From: Nostoc sp. KVJ20 | GTDB lineage: Bacteria > Cyanobacteriota > Cyanobacteriia > Cyanobacteriales > Nostocaceae | NCBI RefSeq assembly: GCF_001712795.1 | Contig: NZ_KV757542.1 | Span: 1 to 41,001, forward strand | Direction of reading: 5' to 3' | Length of the DNA stretch: 41,001 bases | Part shown: positions 28,367-37,749 of the stretch, piece after piece | Position numbering within the stretch: the first letter of the stretch is position 1 | Layout of the letters: every line of letters begins with the position of its first letter | Translations under genes and position numbers: made by a program | The notes under the pieces: generated by a model | What the model saw: only the letters and a program-made list of their open reading frames with translations | What the model was told of the DNA's origin: nothing | Databases searched by the model: none

Positions 28367-28498
28367 ATGCCCAATATATATCGCAACGTTCTCCAGCAAC
28401 GGCTAACCGAGATAAGTTCACGATTTGGAGGGTTCAGTCCTCAAAACACCCCGAAAACCTGTTTCTCCATAGAAAAAAGCGTCAGGTATAGGCTCTAA
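28367..28498 (+). pseudogene. Short ORF, probably a truncated gene start
   Basis: ATG at 28367 opens MPNIYRNVLQQRLTEISSRF then GGFSPQNTPK and stops after 43 codons. It starts like a helical protein and then loses character, which suggests truncation. No family is recognised. The rest of 28071-28787 holds a GC-rich repeat near 28638-28664 and the TTTCAT box at 28686. Confidence 0.25.
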
Positions 28499-28685
28499 AG
28501 CCCTTGTTCCATAAGGCTTCCAAAATTACCTTCCAAGTCGTGATTACAACCTTCTGCCGGGTTCCCATTGGAATTACCAATTGCGAATTAGATTGACTGT
28601 TGATGGTTTAGTAACAATGCCCAAAAATTCATCCCGCGCTTCCCGAAGGGACAGACGTGGGGCAACTTTAAGTTAAAGCTAAAAA

Positions 28686-28702
28686 TTTCATCTCAATTTC
28701 AT
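28686..28702 (+). promoter_or_regulatory. TTTCAT direct-repeat box, second RND pump
   Basis: TTTCATCTCAATTTCAT, two half-sites with an 11-bp period, 86 bp before the RND start at 28788. The same box precedes the first RND operon. Confidence 0.65.
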
Positions 28703-28787
28703 CTTCATTTGGGAGAGTAGGTAAAGTACTTGATCTTTAAACTTACTTAGCTGCACAGCAAGCAGACATCCCTTAAAACGTTTAAAA

Positions 28788-31700
28788 ATGCTTGATTATA
28801 TTGTTAAATGGTCGATCGCTCAACGCTGGCTAATAGTTATTGCTTCCATCCTCATATCTGTTTGGGGCTTTCTCGTCCTTACGCAAATGCCACTGGATGT
28901 ATTTCCCAACTTTGCTCCCCCGCAAGTGGAAATTATGACCGAAGCCCCAGGACTTGCAGCAGAAGAAGTTGAGTCCCTAGTCACCCGACCAATAGAAAGT
29001 GCTATCAACGGTACCCCAGGACTGGAAGCATTGCGTTCTTCCTCAGCTGTAGGTCTTTCTGCTGTGAGAGCGACTTTTAGCTCGGATACAGAAATTTATC
29101 GCGCTCGCCAATTGGTGACAGAACGGTTACAACAAGCACGCAGTCAACTACCGCAAGGTGTAGAAGATCCAGAGGTTCTTCCCGTCAGTTCGCCTTTAGG
29201 ATGGACTGTCAAATACGCCTTTACCTCCGAAACCACTCCACTAATGGAGGTATGGCGGATTGTCAACTGGCAAGTGAAGAACCGCCTGCTGGCTGTCCCT
29301 GGTGTAAGTAATATTGTTGTATTTGGTGGGGATGAGCGTCAGTATCAAGTGTTGGTTAACCCTGATAAGCTGAAAGCGTTTAATGTTTCCCTTGATGATG
29401 TCACCAAAGCAGCACAAGCATCCAACGCCAATGCACCAGGGGGATTTTTAATTACTCCTGACCAAGAGACATTGGTGCGAGGGGTAGGGCGGATTGAATC
29501 TATCGAGCAGTTGAAAAAATCAGTAATTAAAGCCAAAAATGGCACGCCAGTACTGTTGGAACAAGTGGCGGATGTACAAATCGGTGCAGCACTCAAACGC
29601 GGCGATGGCAGTTTTGCAGGTAAAAAAGCAGTAATTTTGACAGTCAACAAACAGCCAACAGCAGATACGCCAAAAGTAACGAAGGCGGTTGAGACAGCAA
29701 TAGAGGAAATTCAAGCCGGTCTGCCTAAAGATGTCAAAATTACAACTACTTTCCGTCAGGAAGATTTTATCGAAGCCTCGATCGAAAACGTCGAAGAAGC
29801 TTTGCGTGATGGTACTATCATCGTTTCCGTCATCCTGATTCTGTTTTTGATGAATTGGCGCACGGTAATCATTAGTTTGAGCGCCTTACCCGTGTCCTTA
29901 TTATTAGGAATGATGATTCTGAACTGGACAGGACAAGGCATTAACACCATGACTTTGGGCGGACTGGTGGTGGCTATTGGTTCAGTGGTCGATGATGCCA
30001 TTGTAGATATGGAAAACGTCTACCGCCGCTTGCGGGAAAACCAACTAGCGGGTAATCCCATTCCACCATTGCAAGTAGTCTTCAATGGTTCAGTTGAGGT
30101 GCGGGTTAGTGTCCTCTTCGCCACAATTATTATTGCAGTTGTCTTCGCACCAATTTTCGCCCTCTCTGGTGTGGAAGGTCGAATTTTTACACCAATGGGT
30201 TTAGCCTATCTGCTGTCAATTGCTGCTTCCACCCTAGTAGCGCTGACATTAACCCCAGCAATGTGCGCCCTGTTGCTAACGAATACAAGATTACCCAGTA
30301 CAGAAACTTGGTTGGAAAAACAAACCCATAAACTTTACCGTCCAGCTTTGAAATTTTCTATGCGCCGCCCCAAAATTGTTTTGGGAATGGCAATGGCTGC
30401 CTTTGTGGCTTCATTGGTAATTATGCAGGGTTTAGGGCAAGTTTTTTTACCAGAATTCCAAGACCGCTCTTTGGTGATCGCCGCAGTTTTAATGCCTGGT
30501 CAATCTCTGGATGCGACTAATCAAGTAGGGTTAGCGATCGAAGAAGCCCTGAAAAAAAATCCTGGGGTTGAAACGGCTCAATTGCGCTCTGGACGGGCTG
30601 TGGGGGATACTGAGGTAGCTGGTGTAAACGGGGCGGAAATAGATGTCCAACTCAGTGAGGAGGGGGCAAAAGATCGAGAAAAAACAATTGAAACGATTCG
30701 TAAAGAATTTGATAAAATTCCCGGAGTCGTTCCCAATATCGGCGGGTTTATTTCGCACCGGATGGATGAGGTACTCTCAGGTGTACGGAGTGCGATCGCT
30801 GTGAAAATTTTTGGCTCCGATTTGGAACAACTCCGCACCCTTGGTCAACAAGTACAATCAGCTATGGGCCAGGTTTCGGGTCTAGTAGATTTGCAACTAG
30901 AACCGCAAGTACCGATTAAACAGGTACAAATTCAATTTGACCGCGACGCAGCAGCTCGTTATGGTTTAACTATTGGCGAATTGTCAGAGGTAGTAGAAAC
31001 TGCACTGAATGGGCGAGTCGTTTCCCAAGTATTGGAGCAACAACAAACCTTTGATATGGTGGTTTGGTTGCAAGAAAAATACCGTAACAATATTGAAATT
31101 ATCGGTAATTTGCTAGTTGATACACCCAACGGACAAAAAATTCCCTTAGCCCAAGTCGCAAAAATCAACTATGGTACAGGCCCCAATACCATCAACCGCG
31201 AAAACGTCTCCCGCTATATTGTCGTATCCAGCAACGTGGCTGGACGAGATTTAGGTTCTGTAATTAAGGATATTCGGGAGAGAGTTAAGCAACAGGTGCA
31301 ATTACCCTCTGGATATTTTATTGAATACGGTGGTCAATTTGAAGCGCAAGAGGGAGCGACGAAAACTTTACTTTCGGCTGGGGCATTAGCATTTGTGGCG
31401 ATCGCACTCATCCTTTACTTTGCTGTTAAATCAATTCCTGCAACCATCATGATTTTAATTAATTTGCCTTTGGCATTAATTGGTGGTGTGATTTCCATAG
31501 CCTTGACAAGTGGCATCATTTCCGTAGCTTCAATGGTAGGATTTATTACTCTATTTGGTGTGGCAGCACGTAACGGACTTTTGTTGGTTGAGAACTACAA
31601 TGCCAGATTGGCAGAAGGACAACCTTTACCGCAGGTTTTGATGGAAGGTTCAATGGAACGCTTAGTTGCTATCTTGATGACAGCATTGGCTTCAGCATTG

Positions 31701-31907
31701 GGTATGGTACCTTTGGTAATTGGTAGTGGTGCAGGCAAAGAAATTCTTCAGCCACTAGCCGTTGTAGTATTAGGTGGATTGTTTACCTCTACTGCTTTAA
31801 CCCTGTTAGTACTTCCAGCTTCCTATGTGCAGTTTAGGAAATTTTTGGTGCCGAGAAAGACCACACCAATACAAGATATTGAAGTTACCCAAGGTTCGAC
31901 TGCATGA
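28788..31907 (+). CDS. Second RND heavy-metal efflux pump (CusA/CzcA family)
   Basis: A 1039-residue RND pump, collinear with the one at 13986. It shares DVFPNFAPPQVEIMTEAPGL near the start, GLVVAIGSVVDDAIVDMENV in TM4 with the proton-relay acidic residues, HRMDEVLSGVRSAIAVKIFG in the second loop and VAARNGLLLVENYNARLAEG near TM11. The main visible length difference is a short insert present only in the first pump (EGEGNNQSATKID). No adaptor gene is next to it, so it may use the adaptor at 11996 or one elsewhere. A terminator-like hairpin overlaps its stop codon. The metal is not readable; it is probably divalent. Confidence 0.9.
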   Translation: MLDYIVKWSIAQRWLIVIASILISVWGFLVLTQMPLDVFPNFAPPQVEIMTEAPGLAAEEVESLVTRPIESAINGTPGLEALRSSSAVGLSAVRATFSSDTEIYRARQLVTERLQQARSQLPQGVEDPEVLPVSSPLGWTVKYAFTSETTPLMEVWRIVNWQVKNRLLAVPGVSNIVVFGGDERQYQVLVNPDKLKAFNVSLDDVTKAAQASNANAPGGFLITPDQETLVRGVGRIESIEQLKKSVIKAKNGTPVLLEQVADVQIGAALKRGDGSFAGKKAVILTVNKQPTADTPKVTKAVETAIEEIQAGLPKDVKITTTFRQEDFIEASIENVEEALRDGTIIVSVILILFLMNWRTVIISLSALPVSLLLGMMILNWTGQGINTMTLGGLVVAIGSVVDDAIVDMENVYRRLRENQLAGNPIPPLQVVFNGSVEVRVSVLFATIIIAVVFAPIFALSGVEGRIFTPMGLAYLLSIAASTLVALTLTPAMCALLLTNTRLPSTETWLEKQTHKLYRPALKFSMRRPKIVLGMAMAAFVASLVIMQGLGQVFLPEFQDRSLVIAAVLMPGQSLDATNQVGLAIEEALKKNPGVETAQLRSGRAVGDTEVAGVNGAEIDVQLSEEGAKDREKTIETIRKEFDKIPGVVPNIGGFISHRMDEVLSGVRSAIAVKIFGSDLEQLRTLGQQVQSAMGQVSGLVDLQLEPQVPIKQVQIQFDRDAAARYGLTIGELSEVVETALNGRVVSQVLEQQQTFDMVVWLQEKYRNNIEIIGNLLVDTPNGQKIPLAQVAKINYGTGPNTINRENVSRYIVVSSNVAGRDLGSVIKDIRERVKQQVQLPSGYFIEYGGQFEAQEGATKTLLSAGALAFVAIALILYFAVKSIPATIMILINLPLALIGGVISIALTSGIISVASMVGFITLFGVAARNGLLLVENYNARLAEGQPLPQVLMEGSMERLVAILMTALASALGMVPLVIGSGAGKEILQPLAVVVLGGLFTSTALTLLVLPASYVQFRKFLVPRKTTPIQDIEVTQGSTA

Positions 31908-31921
31908 GGTAAAAACCTCAT
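31904..31921 (+). terminator. Hairpin overlapping the RND stop codon
   Basis: ATGAGGT-AAAA-ACCTCAT forms a perfect 7-bp stem with a 4-base loop, followed by ATTTTC. It includes the TGA stop. The T-run is short, so termination may be partial. Confidence 0.5.
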
Positions 31922-32154
31922 ATTTTCTGGGGCTGATAACGCCGTACCCTTTACCTGCTCCTTGTTAACTGGTTTATACCATTTCACTTTCAGGTTGCTA
32001 CAAATGGGCAGCAAGGGAGCAGGCGGCAAGGGAGGAATGATTTGTAACTATAATGCGTATGAATTGGTATTTAGGACTATTTTTCTATATTTTTGCCAAC
32101 TATTCAGATACCAAATTGTGTTTCAATTACTAACAAGTGATAAGGAGTGAACCC

Positions 32155-32700
32155 ATGAAATCATTAAAATTAGGTTTGGTTACTTTTACAAGTATAGGAT
32201 TACTTTTCTTGGGAGCTTGTAGTGGTGGAAGTCAAGAAAATAATTCAAGCAGTAACACGGAATCTACTACAAATCCAGCAGCAAATACTTCAAAAACCGA
32301 AGCTACTAAATCAGGTGATTCATCTAAAGAACATGATGAAAAAGGCCATTCTCATAAAAACGATGAATCACAAGAAGGTAAAGAACATTCACATGGTGGT
32401 CAAGTTGTTGAATCAGGTCAATATCATTTAGAGTTAGTCACAGAAAAAGAAGATAAAGGAACTCATTTAGATTTTTATTTGAAAAAAGGCGAGAAGCATG
32501 AGGTAGTTTCTAATGCTCAAGTGACAGCTGCAATTCAACTACCAGATGGGAAACAAAAGTCGGTACCTCTTGCCTATAACGCTGATGGTAAACTTTACGA
32601 AGCAGAAGTATCAGAACAAGCAACTGGTCAATATCAGGTGAAAATTACTGCGGATGTCGGCGGTGAAAAGCTAAACGGTCGGTTTAATTTTAATCAATAG
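32155..32700 (+). CDS. His-rich lipoprotein
   Basis: A 181-residue lipoprotein. The start at 32155 follows AAGGAG. The signal peptide ends in the lipobox LFLGAC (Cys about 22). A Ser/Asn/Thr-rich linker follows, then a His/Lys/Glu stretch (SKEHDEKGHSHKNDESQEGK, EHSHGG) that could hold metal. The C-terminal domain (about 85-181; YHLELVTEKEDKGTHLDFYL, ATGQYQVKITADVGG) is beta-rich and resembles metal-efflux accessory domains. It lies 247 bp after the RND pump and probably acts as a periplasmic metal buffer or delivery protein, an inference from composition and context. Confidence 0.8.
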   Translation: MKSLKLGLVTFTSIGLLFLGACSGGSQENNSSSNTESTTNPAANTSKTEATKSGDSSKEHDEKGHSHKNDESQEGKEHSHGGQVVESGQYHLELVTEKEDKGTHLDFYLKKGEKHEVVSNAQVTAAIQLPDGKQKSVPLAYNADGKLYEAEVSEQATGQYQVKITADVGGEKLNGRFNFNQ

Positions 32701-32995
32701 CAAGTTTGTCTTGCTTGTGGGACAGTTATGTTTCAAATGAGTTTATTTCATTATTTAACTCCTGTCCCTAATTATATAAACAACGAGAGTCAACTGCTTG
32801 TGTTACTAAGCAAAGTTCAAAACTAGAATAATTTCTATTATTTAAGATGAAAGGGAGATATAGCAATTCCATTTAATTTTTGAAAAGCTGAGATAGCCAA
32901 AGCCTTCCATTACCACGTCTATTTATTCCTGTCTACCTACTTAGTATCTCAGTCAAAAATTATCTTTACATATTCGTAAATATAAAGAAATTATC
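32701..32995. other. Intergenic region before the DUF190 gene
   Basis: About 295 bp with no gene or clear repeat. It should contain the promoter of the DUF190-CDF pair. Confidence 0.4.
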
Positions 32996-33325
32996 ATGAC
33001 AACATGGAAACAATTAACAATTTATGTTAGCGAGTTGGATTGTTGGGAACATCAACCCCTTCATCAAGTTCTACTCGGAATGGCTCGCAGACAAGGATTA
33101 ACAGGGGTAACGGTAGTGCGGGCAATTTCTGGATATGGCAAACATGGCGTTTTTCGTACTCTAAATCAGCTAGACTCGTCTACTGAGTCCTCTGCATTAC
33201 CGCTTCTCGTTACGGTTATTGATAGTGAAACTGCAATAACCGAATTTTTTTCCTTGGTCAAATATATGCTTAAAGGCAAGTTTGTTACTTGTCAAACCAT
33301 AGAAGTTCTCTCCACCGGAGCGTGA
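32996..33325 (+). CDS. DUF190 (PII-like) family protein
   Basis: A 109-residue soluble protein with the ferredoxin-like fold signature of DUF190: KQLTIYVSELDCWEHQPLHQ at the first strand and helix, ARRQGLTGVTVVRAISGYGK in the middle and LPLLVTVIDSETAI before the last helix. These proteins are relatives of PII and CutA and are thought to sense a ligand as trimers. It ends nine bases before the CDF exporter, so the two are almost certainly co-transcribed. A role as a metal or nucleotide sensor that gates the exporter is plausible but not shown. Confidence 0.85.
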   Translation: MTTWKQLTIYVSELDCWEHQPLHQVLLGMARRQGLTGVTVVRAISGYGKHGVFRTLNQLDSSTESSALPLLVTVIDSETAITEFFSLVKYMLKGKFVTCQTIEVLSTGA

Positions 33326-33334
33326 AAGGCAGTC

Positions 33335-34249
33335 ATGTCTCATAATCATAGTCACGGACACGATCGCGGTGGCAGTAATTACAACCGTGCCTTTGTTATC
33401 AGTGTTGCCCTCAACACAGGATTTGTCGTCATTGAGGCAACCTATGGCATTGTTGCTAACTCCCTTGCCTTGCTTGCTGATGCAGGTCACAATTTAAGCG
33501 ATGTTCTGGGTTTACTACTTGCTTGGGGAGCAAGCATTCTCGTCCGTCGTCGCCCGACATCACGTCGCACCTACGGGCTGCGCCGTTCTTCAATTTTGGC
33601 TGCGCTTTTGAACGCCGCCTTTCTCCTAGTTGTTTCTGGCGGTATTGGCTGGGAAGCAATTCAACGGTTTCGTGAACCTGCTCCGGTAGCAGGAGGAATA
33701 GTAATTACAGTAGCAGCTATAGGAATTGTCATTAACACAGTAAGTGCCTTGATGTTCTTGTCGGGGCGTAAAAGTGACTTGAACATCAGAGGCGCATTCT
33801 TACATCTAGTTGCAGATGCTGCGGTATCTGTAGGGGTTGTACTGGCTGGTATTGCAATTATTGCTACAGGTTGGCTGTGGTTTGATCCAGCGGTGAGTTT
33901 GATTGTTACTGTGGTGATTGTAGCTGGCACTTGGGGACTTTTACAGGAATCCTTGAATTTAATTACAGATGCTGTACCAGCAGGAATAGAACCTTTGGCT
34001 GTCCGTACTTATCTAACCGAACTCCCTGGCGTGGCTCAAGTTCACGACTTGCATATTTGGGCAATGAGTACCACAGAAACAGCACTCACTGTTCACCTTG
34101 TCATCCCAGCAGGTTATCCCGGTGATACTTTTTTAGCACGGGTAGTCCGTGAGCTTCACGACAATTTCAGCATTGAACACCCAACCATTCAGGTGGAAAT
34201 AGGCGATCCGAGTTACCAATGTCCTTTTGCTCCTGATAACCTAGTTTAA
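33335..34249 (+). CDS. CDF-family metal exporter (CzcD type), full length
   Basis: A 304-residue metal/proton antiporter with six helices and a C-terminal cytoplasmic domain. The N terminus is His-rich (MSHNHSHGHDRGG). Transport-site motifs are LADAGHNLSDVLGLL (TM2) and LHLVADAAVSVGVV (TM5). The cytoplasmic domain carries GVAQVHDLHIWAMSTTETAL and HPTIQVEIGD, typical of CzcD/ZitB dimerisation and metal sensing. Unlike the short CDF at 19389, it is complete. Zn, Co or Cd is the likely cargo. Its start has GAAAGGCAG upstream. Confidence 0.92.
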   Translation: MSHNHSHGHDRGGSNYNRAFVISVALNTGFVVIEATYGIVANSLALLADAGHNLSDVLGLLLAWGASILVRRRPTSRRTYGLRRSSILAALLNAAFLLVVSGGIGWEAIQRFREPAPVAGGIVITVAAIGIVINTVSALMFLSGRKSDLNIRGAFLHLVADAAVSVGVVLAGIAIIATGWLWFDPAVSLIVTVVIVAGTWGLLQESLNLITDAVPAGIEPLAVRTYLTELPGVAQVHDLHIWAMSTTETALTVHLVIPAGYPGDTFLARVVRELHDNFSIEHPTIQVEIGDPSYQCPFAPDNLV

Positions 34250-34367
34250 TTCAATTGTTAGCTGACTTGAAAATACTACTTCGATGTTTATCGATATAGA
34301 TACCATACCCCATGCCCATTTTCATCCGTTAATATTGTGCGCGATCGCCCAAAAGCTCCAGTAGGTA

Positions 34368-35723
34368 TCAGAAGCGCACAGCGAAGCCTACAAAAGGATT
34401 AAAATCATCTGCTGCCTGCGTTATCCCAATGTTGACACCCGCATCTAGCTGCAAATTCTCTGTCAGGAGGTATGTTACACCAGTATCAAAGGTGGCAACT
34501 AATTCTGAGCCACTCTCAGTAGTAATATCTGTGAATAGCTCGAAATAGGTACCCAGTCTATCTGTAGCTTGGTAGCCGAAGACAACGCTATTGACAAATC
34601 CCACATTATATCCGAGGTCAGCCTCATTTTTATTGAAGTTGAACTGGGTCTGCAAACCTACGTTCCATTTTTCAGATAACTCAATCGCCAAGGGAAAAGT
34701 AACGCCACCCTCAATCGAATTATTTCCTAGATTATCTTGATTGGTGGGCAATTTGATAAAAGATACCATACCAAAAGCAGTTGTGCCGCCATCATTGCCC
34801 CAAAAGTTGACTCTCACACCAACTGTAGTATCACCAAAGCCAGAATTCTTTTCTGTAGTACCATCTCTAAACTCGGTACGCACGTTGTTGTATGTTTGCG
34901 GGCTAATCTGAAGCTCAACGTTATTTAGCAAACCTACTCGAATGTTGGGAATGAAAGTTTGGAAGCTTTTAACATCTATGTCGTCTTGGTTATTAGTATC
35001 CCTGGTATAAGTTACTAAATCCACCTCAATTTGGTAATGTCCGGCATCAACGGTATAGGGACTGTCAGTTTTGCTAGGACGACCTGAATTAAAATCTCGC
35101 ATCAGTTCCCTGGGTGTGGGATTGAACAAGTTGTATTGGCTCTTGTCAGGTGGGGTATTTTCAGGTTGATTGGGCTGTTGAGTAACTGCCTCTGATATCT
35201 CCTGTTTGGCTGTGGGTAAGTAATATTGGCTCTTTTCCGGCACAGGAGATGGAGTATTAAGCTGGAGGTCGCTAGCTTTCAGGCTGTAGGAAGGTGGAGA
35301 GAGACTGAGGCAATCCCCAGATTGCTGAGAAAGGTTAGGTAATTGAGTTAAGGTATTGGACTTGGACTCTTGAGTCGGTCGATAAATTGATGCAAGAAGA
35401 CTAATGTTAATGGGTTGAATGATAGCTGGAATTAACTGAGTTCGAGCCATTTCAGCAGTAAGGACACTATTTGTCGGAACTCGCATAGAATTGACATCCA
35501 ACTGCTCAAAGACGGGAGTTATTTGCGCCAACGTATTAGACTCTTGGGTACATGGATTGGTTGGTTGCTGAAAACTTGTAGATAGGTCTGTGACTGTAAT
35601 TAACTGATTTTGAGCGGTTTCAACAGCAGGAGCCTCAGCTGCAATGGCACTGTTAGCAAGCACCAACATAGCACCCAAGAAGACTGGACTGATCCGTAAA
35701 GCCTTCTTGAAAATTTTTGACAT
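34368..35723 (-). CDS. Outer-membrane transporter-like beta-barrel protein
   Basis: A 451-residue protein with a signal peptide (VFLGAMLVLANSAIAAEAPA). A low-complexity N-terminal half rich in Gln, Pro, Ser and Thr is followed by a barrel-like C-terminal half (about 220-451) of alternating strands: SPYTVDAGHYQIEVDLVTYT, GDTTVGVRVNFWGNDGG and a final NPFVGFAVRF ending in Phe. This matches the Phenol_MetA_deg / transporter family of outer-membrane proteins. It could be an outlet for exported solutes, but it is not a TolC-type channel and so is not an obvious partner for the RND pumps. GAGGA precedes the ATG. Confidence 0.75.
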   Translation of the reverse strand: MSKIFKKALRISPVFLGAMLVLANSAIAAEAPAVETAQNQLITVTDLSTSFQQPTNPCTQESNTLAQITPVFEQLDVNSMRVPTNSVLTAEMARTQLIPAIIQPINISLLASIYRPTQESKSNTLTQLPNLSQQSGDCLSLSPPSYSLKASDLQLNTPSPVPEKSQYYLPTAKQEISEAVTQQPNQPENTPPDKSQYNLFNPTPRELMRDFNSGRPSKTDSPYTVDAGHYQIEVDLVTYTRDTNNQDDIDVKSFQTFIPNIRVGLLNNVELQISPQTYNNVRTEFRDGTTEKNSGFGDTTVGVRVNFWGNDGGTTAFGMVSFIKLPTNQDNLGNNSIEGGVTFPLAIELSEKWNVGLQTQFNFNKNEADLGYNVGFVNSVVFGYQATDRLGTYFELFTDITTESGSELVATFDTGVTYLLTENLQLDAGVNIGITQAADDFNPFVGFAVRF

Positions 35724-35857
35724 TGTTCGTCCTCACACTTAATGAAAAAACACTAATAACTTGGATACTAGTGCTTATAGCTTGAATTACAGCAATTTTC
35801 AGATAATTAAACCACGATTTGGAGTGAGCTATGTGTAAGTGATTGTTTGATTTAATA

Positions 35858-36073
35858 CTAGTATAGCTTTATGTAGTTTAATTGACCTGTGGCATACAAG
35901 CGATCGCCCTGAGAATTGATTCCCAATCCAAAGTACTGGCTACCCTGAGTCGAACGGTCAATGACAGCGATCGCCTCACCAGGACTACTTTCAATCCCTT
36001 TCCAATGAGAAGTTGGTGGAAGTAGCAGGGAATCTGCATACTCCTCTCCAGAACAAGCAGACAGCGAAGATTT
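35858..36073 (-). other. In-frame open extension after the SulP stop
   Basis: Continuing the SulP frame past its TAG gives 71 sense codons, including SSPGEAIAVIDRSTQGSQYF and GLGINSQGDRLYATG, before the next stop. It has no start codon or ribosome site. It may be a former C-terminal extension or a decayed gene. No family is recognised; a loose likeness to beta-propeller repeats was noted. Confidence 0.3.
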
Positions 36074-37615
36074 CTACGTCGCTCTTTGCGATCGCCCAAT
36101 GACAAACGGTTGGCGGTAGCGCTCCACCAAACCATCCCACTGCACGACGAGGGTGCTTCCCGTCTGCTTCTGTTGCTTCTCCCACACTGAGAATAAGTCG
36201 AGGCAAGAGTGGTCAATGTAAGCTAATTTTTCTAGGTGCAAATGCAGTGCAGTTCTTGGTGGAACCTGTTCTAGGGCTTTTGCAAGCATTGGCAACCGAA
36301 TAAATGTTGCCGCTCCTTCTAAGTACATATCAATCCGTTGATTTTTTTCATCTTTTTCAAAGTGAATTTTCAGATGAGATACTTTGTAGATCAGCTTGAC
36401 CGCTGACAGTACAATGCCGATTAGCACGCCAGTAAGTAAATCGGTAACGACAATACCGATTAAGGTGGCAAAGTAAATCGCCAGAGGAAAGCGCCCGTAC
36501 TGCTTTAGCTTGCGGATTTTCTCTACTTCCACCAGCTTGTAGCCCGTGTAAACTAGAATCGCTGCCAGACTGGAAGTAGGAATTAGCTTTAGAACATCTG
36601 GTGCAGCAATCACCAGAGCCAGCAGCCACACGCCGTGAAACATCGTGGCAAGTCTCGTTTTACCCCCTGCTTCCACGTTAACGGAACTGCGGACAATCAC
36701 CCCTGTCATTGGTAGCGCCCCCAGCACTCCACAAATTATGTTGCCAAAACCTTGCGCGGCTAGTTCGCGATCAAAATCCGTTTTTTGTCCCTGGTGCAGT
36801 CGGTCTACTGCGGCGGCTGAGAGTAGGCTTTCTGCACTGGCGATTAAGGCGATCGCTATTGCTTCCATAAGCAGTGGTGCTTGAAGCAGGCGCGTTAAGG
36901 AACCAGGCGTTGGCAATTGAATTGCAGAAGCAAGATTAGCAGGCACATCGATGTATTTAATTGGCAGCTTCATGATGGCGGTGATCGCAGTTGCTACCAC
37001 CACAGCAATCAGAACACCAGGTAGCAAGTTCAATCTTCGAGGCTTAAACTTATCCCAAACTACGAGGGTGAAGATGCTAACCAGACCTATAAGCGCAGCA
37101 GTTTGATGATTGTTGGCGTCGCTGAAAAAGATACCCTTGTAGATGGCGTTGGGAATAGAAATTAGGTTCTCAATTCCGCTCGCGCGTGGCAAGTCATCGA
37201 CCATTACGTGGAATTGGGAAGCGAAGATCAGTACGCCTATACCTGCAAGCATTGCATAGATCACTGCCGGAGATATGGCGCGGAACACCTGACCCAGCTT
37301 GAATACTCCCGCCAGCAATTGGATTAATCCTGCCAGCAGAAGAATAGGCCCGAGCATTTCAATGCCGTAATCGCGGATCAGTTCTGCGACAATGACAGCA
37401 AGTCCAGCAGCTGGGCCGCTGACTTGTAGTGGGGAACCTGCGATCGCGCCAACAATAATTCCGCCTACCATTCCTGTCACTAAGCCACGAGCTGGAGGCA
37501 CTCCCGAAGCGATCGCAATCCCCATGCACAGCGGCAGTGCGACAAGAAATACAACTATGGATGCTAATAGGTCATCGGTGATGAATCGTTTGTCAAAGAT
37601 GTCTCTGATTGCCAT
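36074..37615 (-). CDS. SulP-family anion transporter with STAS domain
   Basis: A 513-residue inner-membrane transporter for an oxyanion such as sulfate or bicarbonate. The membrane part starts LLASIVVFLVALPLCMGIAI, with PPARGLVTGMVGGIIVGAIA and SPLQVSGPAAGLAVIVAELI for the first conserved blocks. The anion-binding region continues through AAQGFGNIICGVLGALPMTG. The STAS domain (about 415-500) ends with ALHLHLEKLAYIDHSCLDLF and VQWDGLVERY. Its start is downstream of a short hairpin leader. A broken paralogue lies at 11490. Neither a carbonic anhydrase nor cys genes are adjacent, so the substrate is open; BicA-like bicarbonate uptake is possible. Confidence 0.88.
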   Translation of the reverse strand: MAIRDIFDKRFITDDLLASIVVFLVALPLCMGIAIASGVPPARGLVTGMVGGIIVGAIAGSPLQVSGPAAGLAVIVAELIRDYGIEMLGPILLLAGLIQLLAGVFKLGQVFRAISPAVIYAMLAGIGVLIFASQFHVMVDDLPRASGIENLISIPNAIYKGIFFSDANNHQTAALIGLVSIFTLVVWDKFKPRRLNLLPGVLIAVVVATAITAIMKLPIKYIDVPANLASAIQLPTPGSLTRLLQAPLLMEAIAIALIASAESLLSAAAVDRLHQGQKTDFDRELAAQGFGNIICGVLGALPMTGVIVRSSVNVEAGGKTRLATMFHGVWLLALVIAAPDVLKLIPTSSLAAILVYTGYKLVEVEKIRKLKQYGRFPLAIYFATLIGIVVTDLLTGVLIGIVLSAVKLIYKVSHLKIHFEKDEKNQRIDMYLEGAATFIRLPMLAKALEQVPPRTALHLHLEKLAYIDHSCLDLFSVWEKQQKQTGSTLVVQWDGLVERYRQPFVIGRSQRAT

Positions 37616-37645
37616 TTTTTTAGTTGTAGGTACGTGGACATAAAA

Positions 37646-37680
37646 AAACAGCCAACCAACTGAGGTGCCTTTAAAAGGCT
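37646..37680 (-). promoter_or_regulatory. Hairpin and T-run in the SulP leader
   Basis: On the minus strand AGCCTTTTAAAGGC is a small stem-loop. Shortly after it GGCTG is followed by seven T, ending about 28 bases before the SulP start codon. AGCC and GGCT could pair as an alternative stem next to the T-run. This may be an attenuator, but the stems are weak. Confidence 0.3.
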
Positions 37681-37749
37681 ATGCCGCCCACACAGACTAG
37701 TTACAATCGTTTGGAAAATTGCCAGCATTTTTTGATGTTTGTCTAACTC

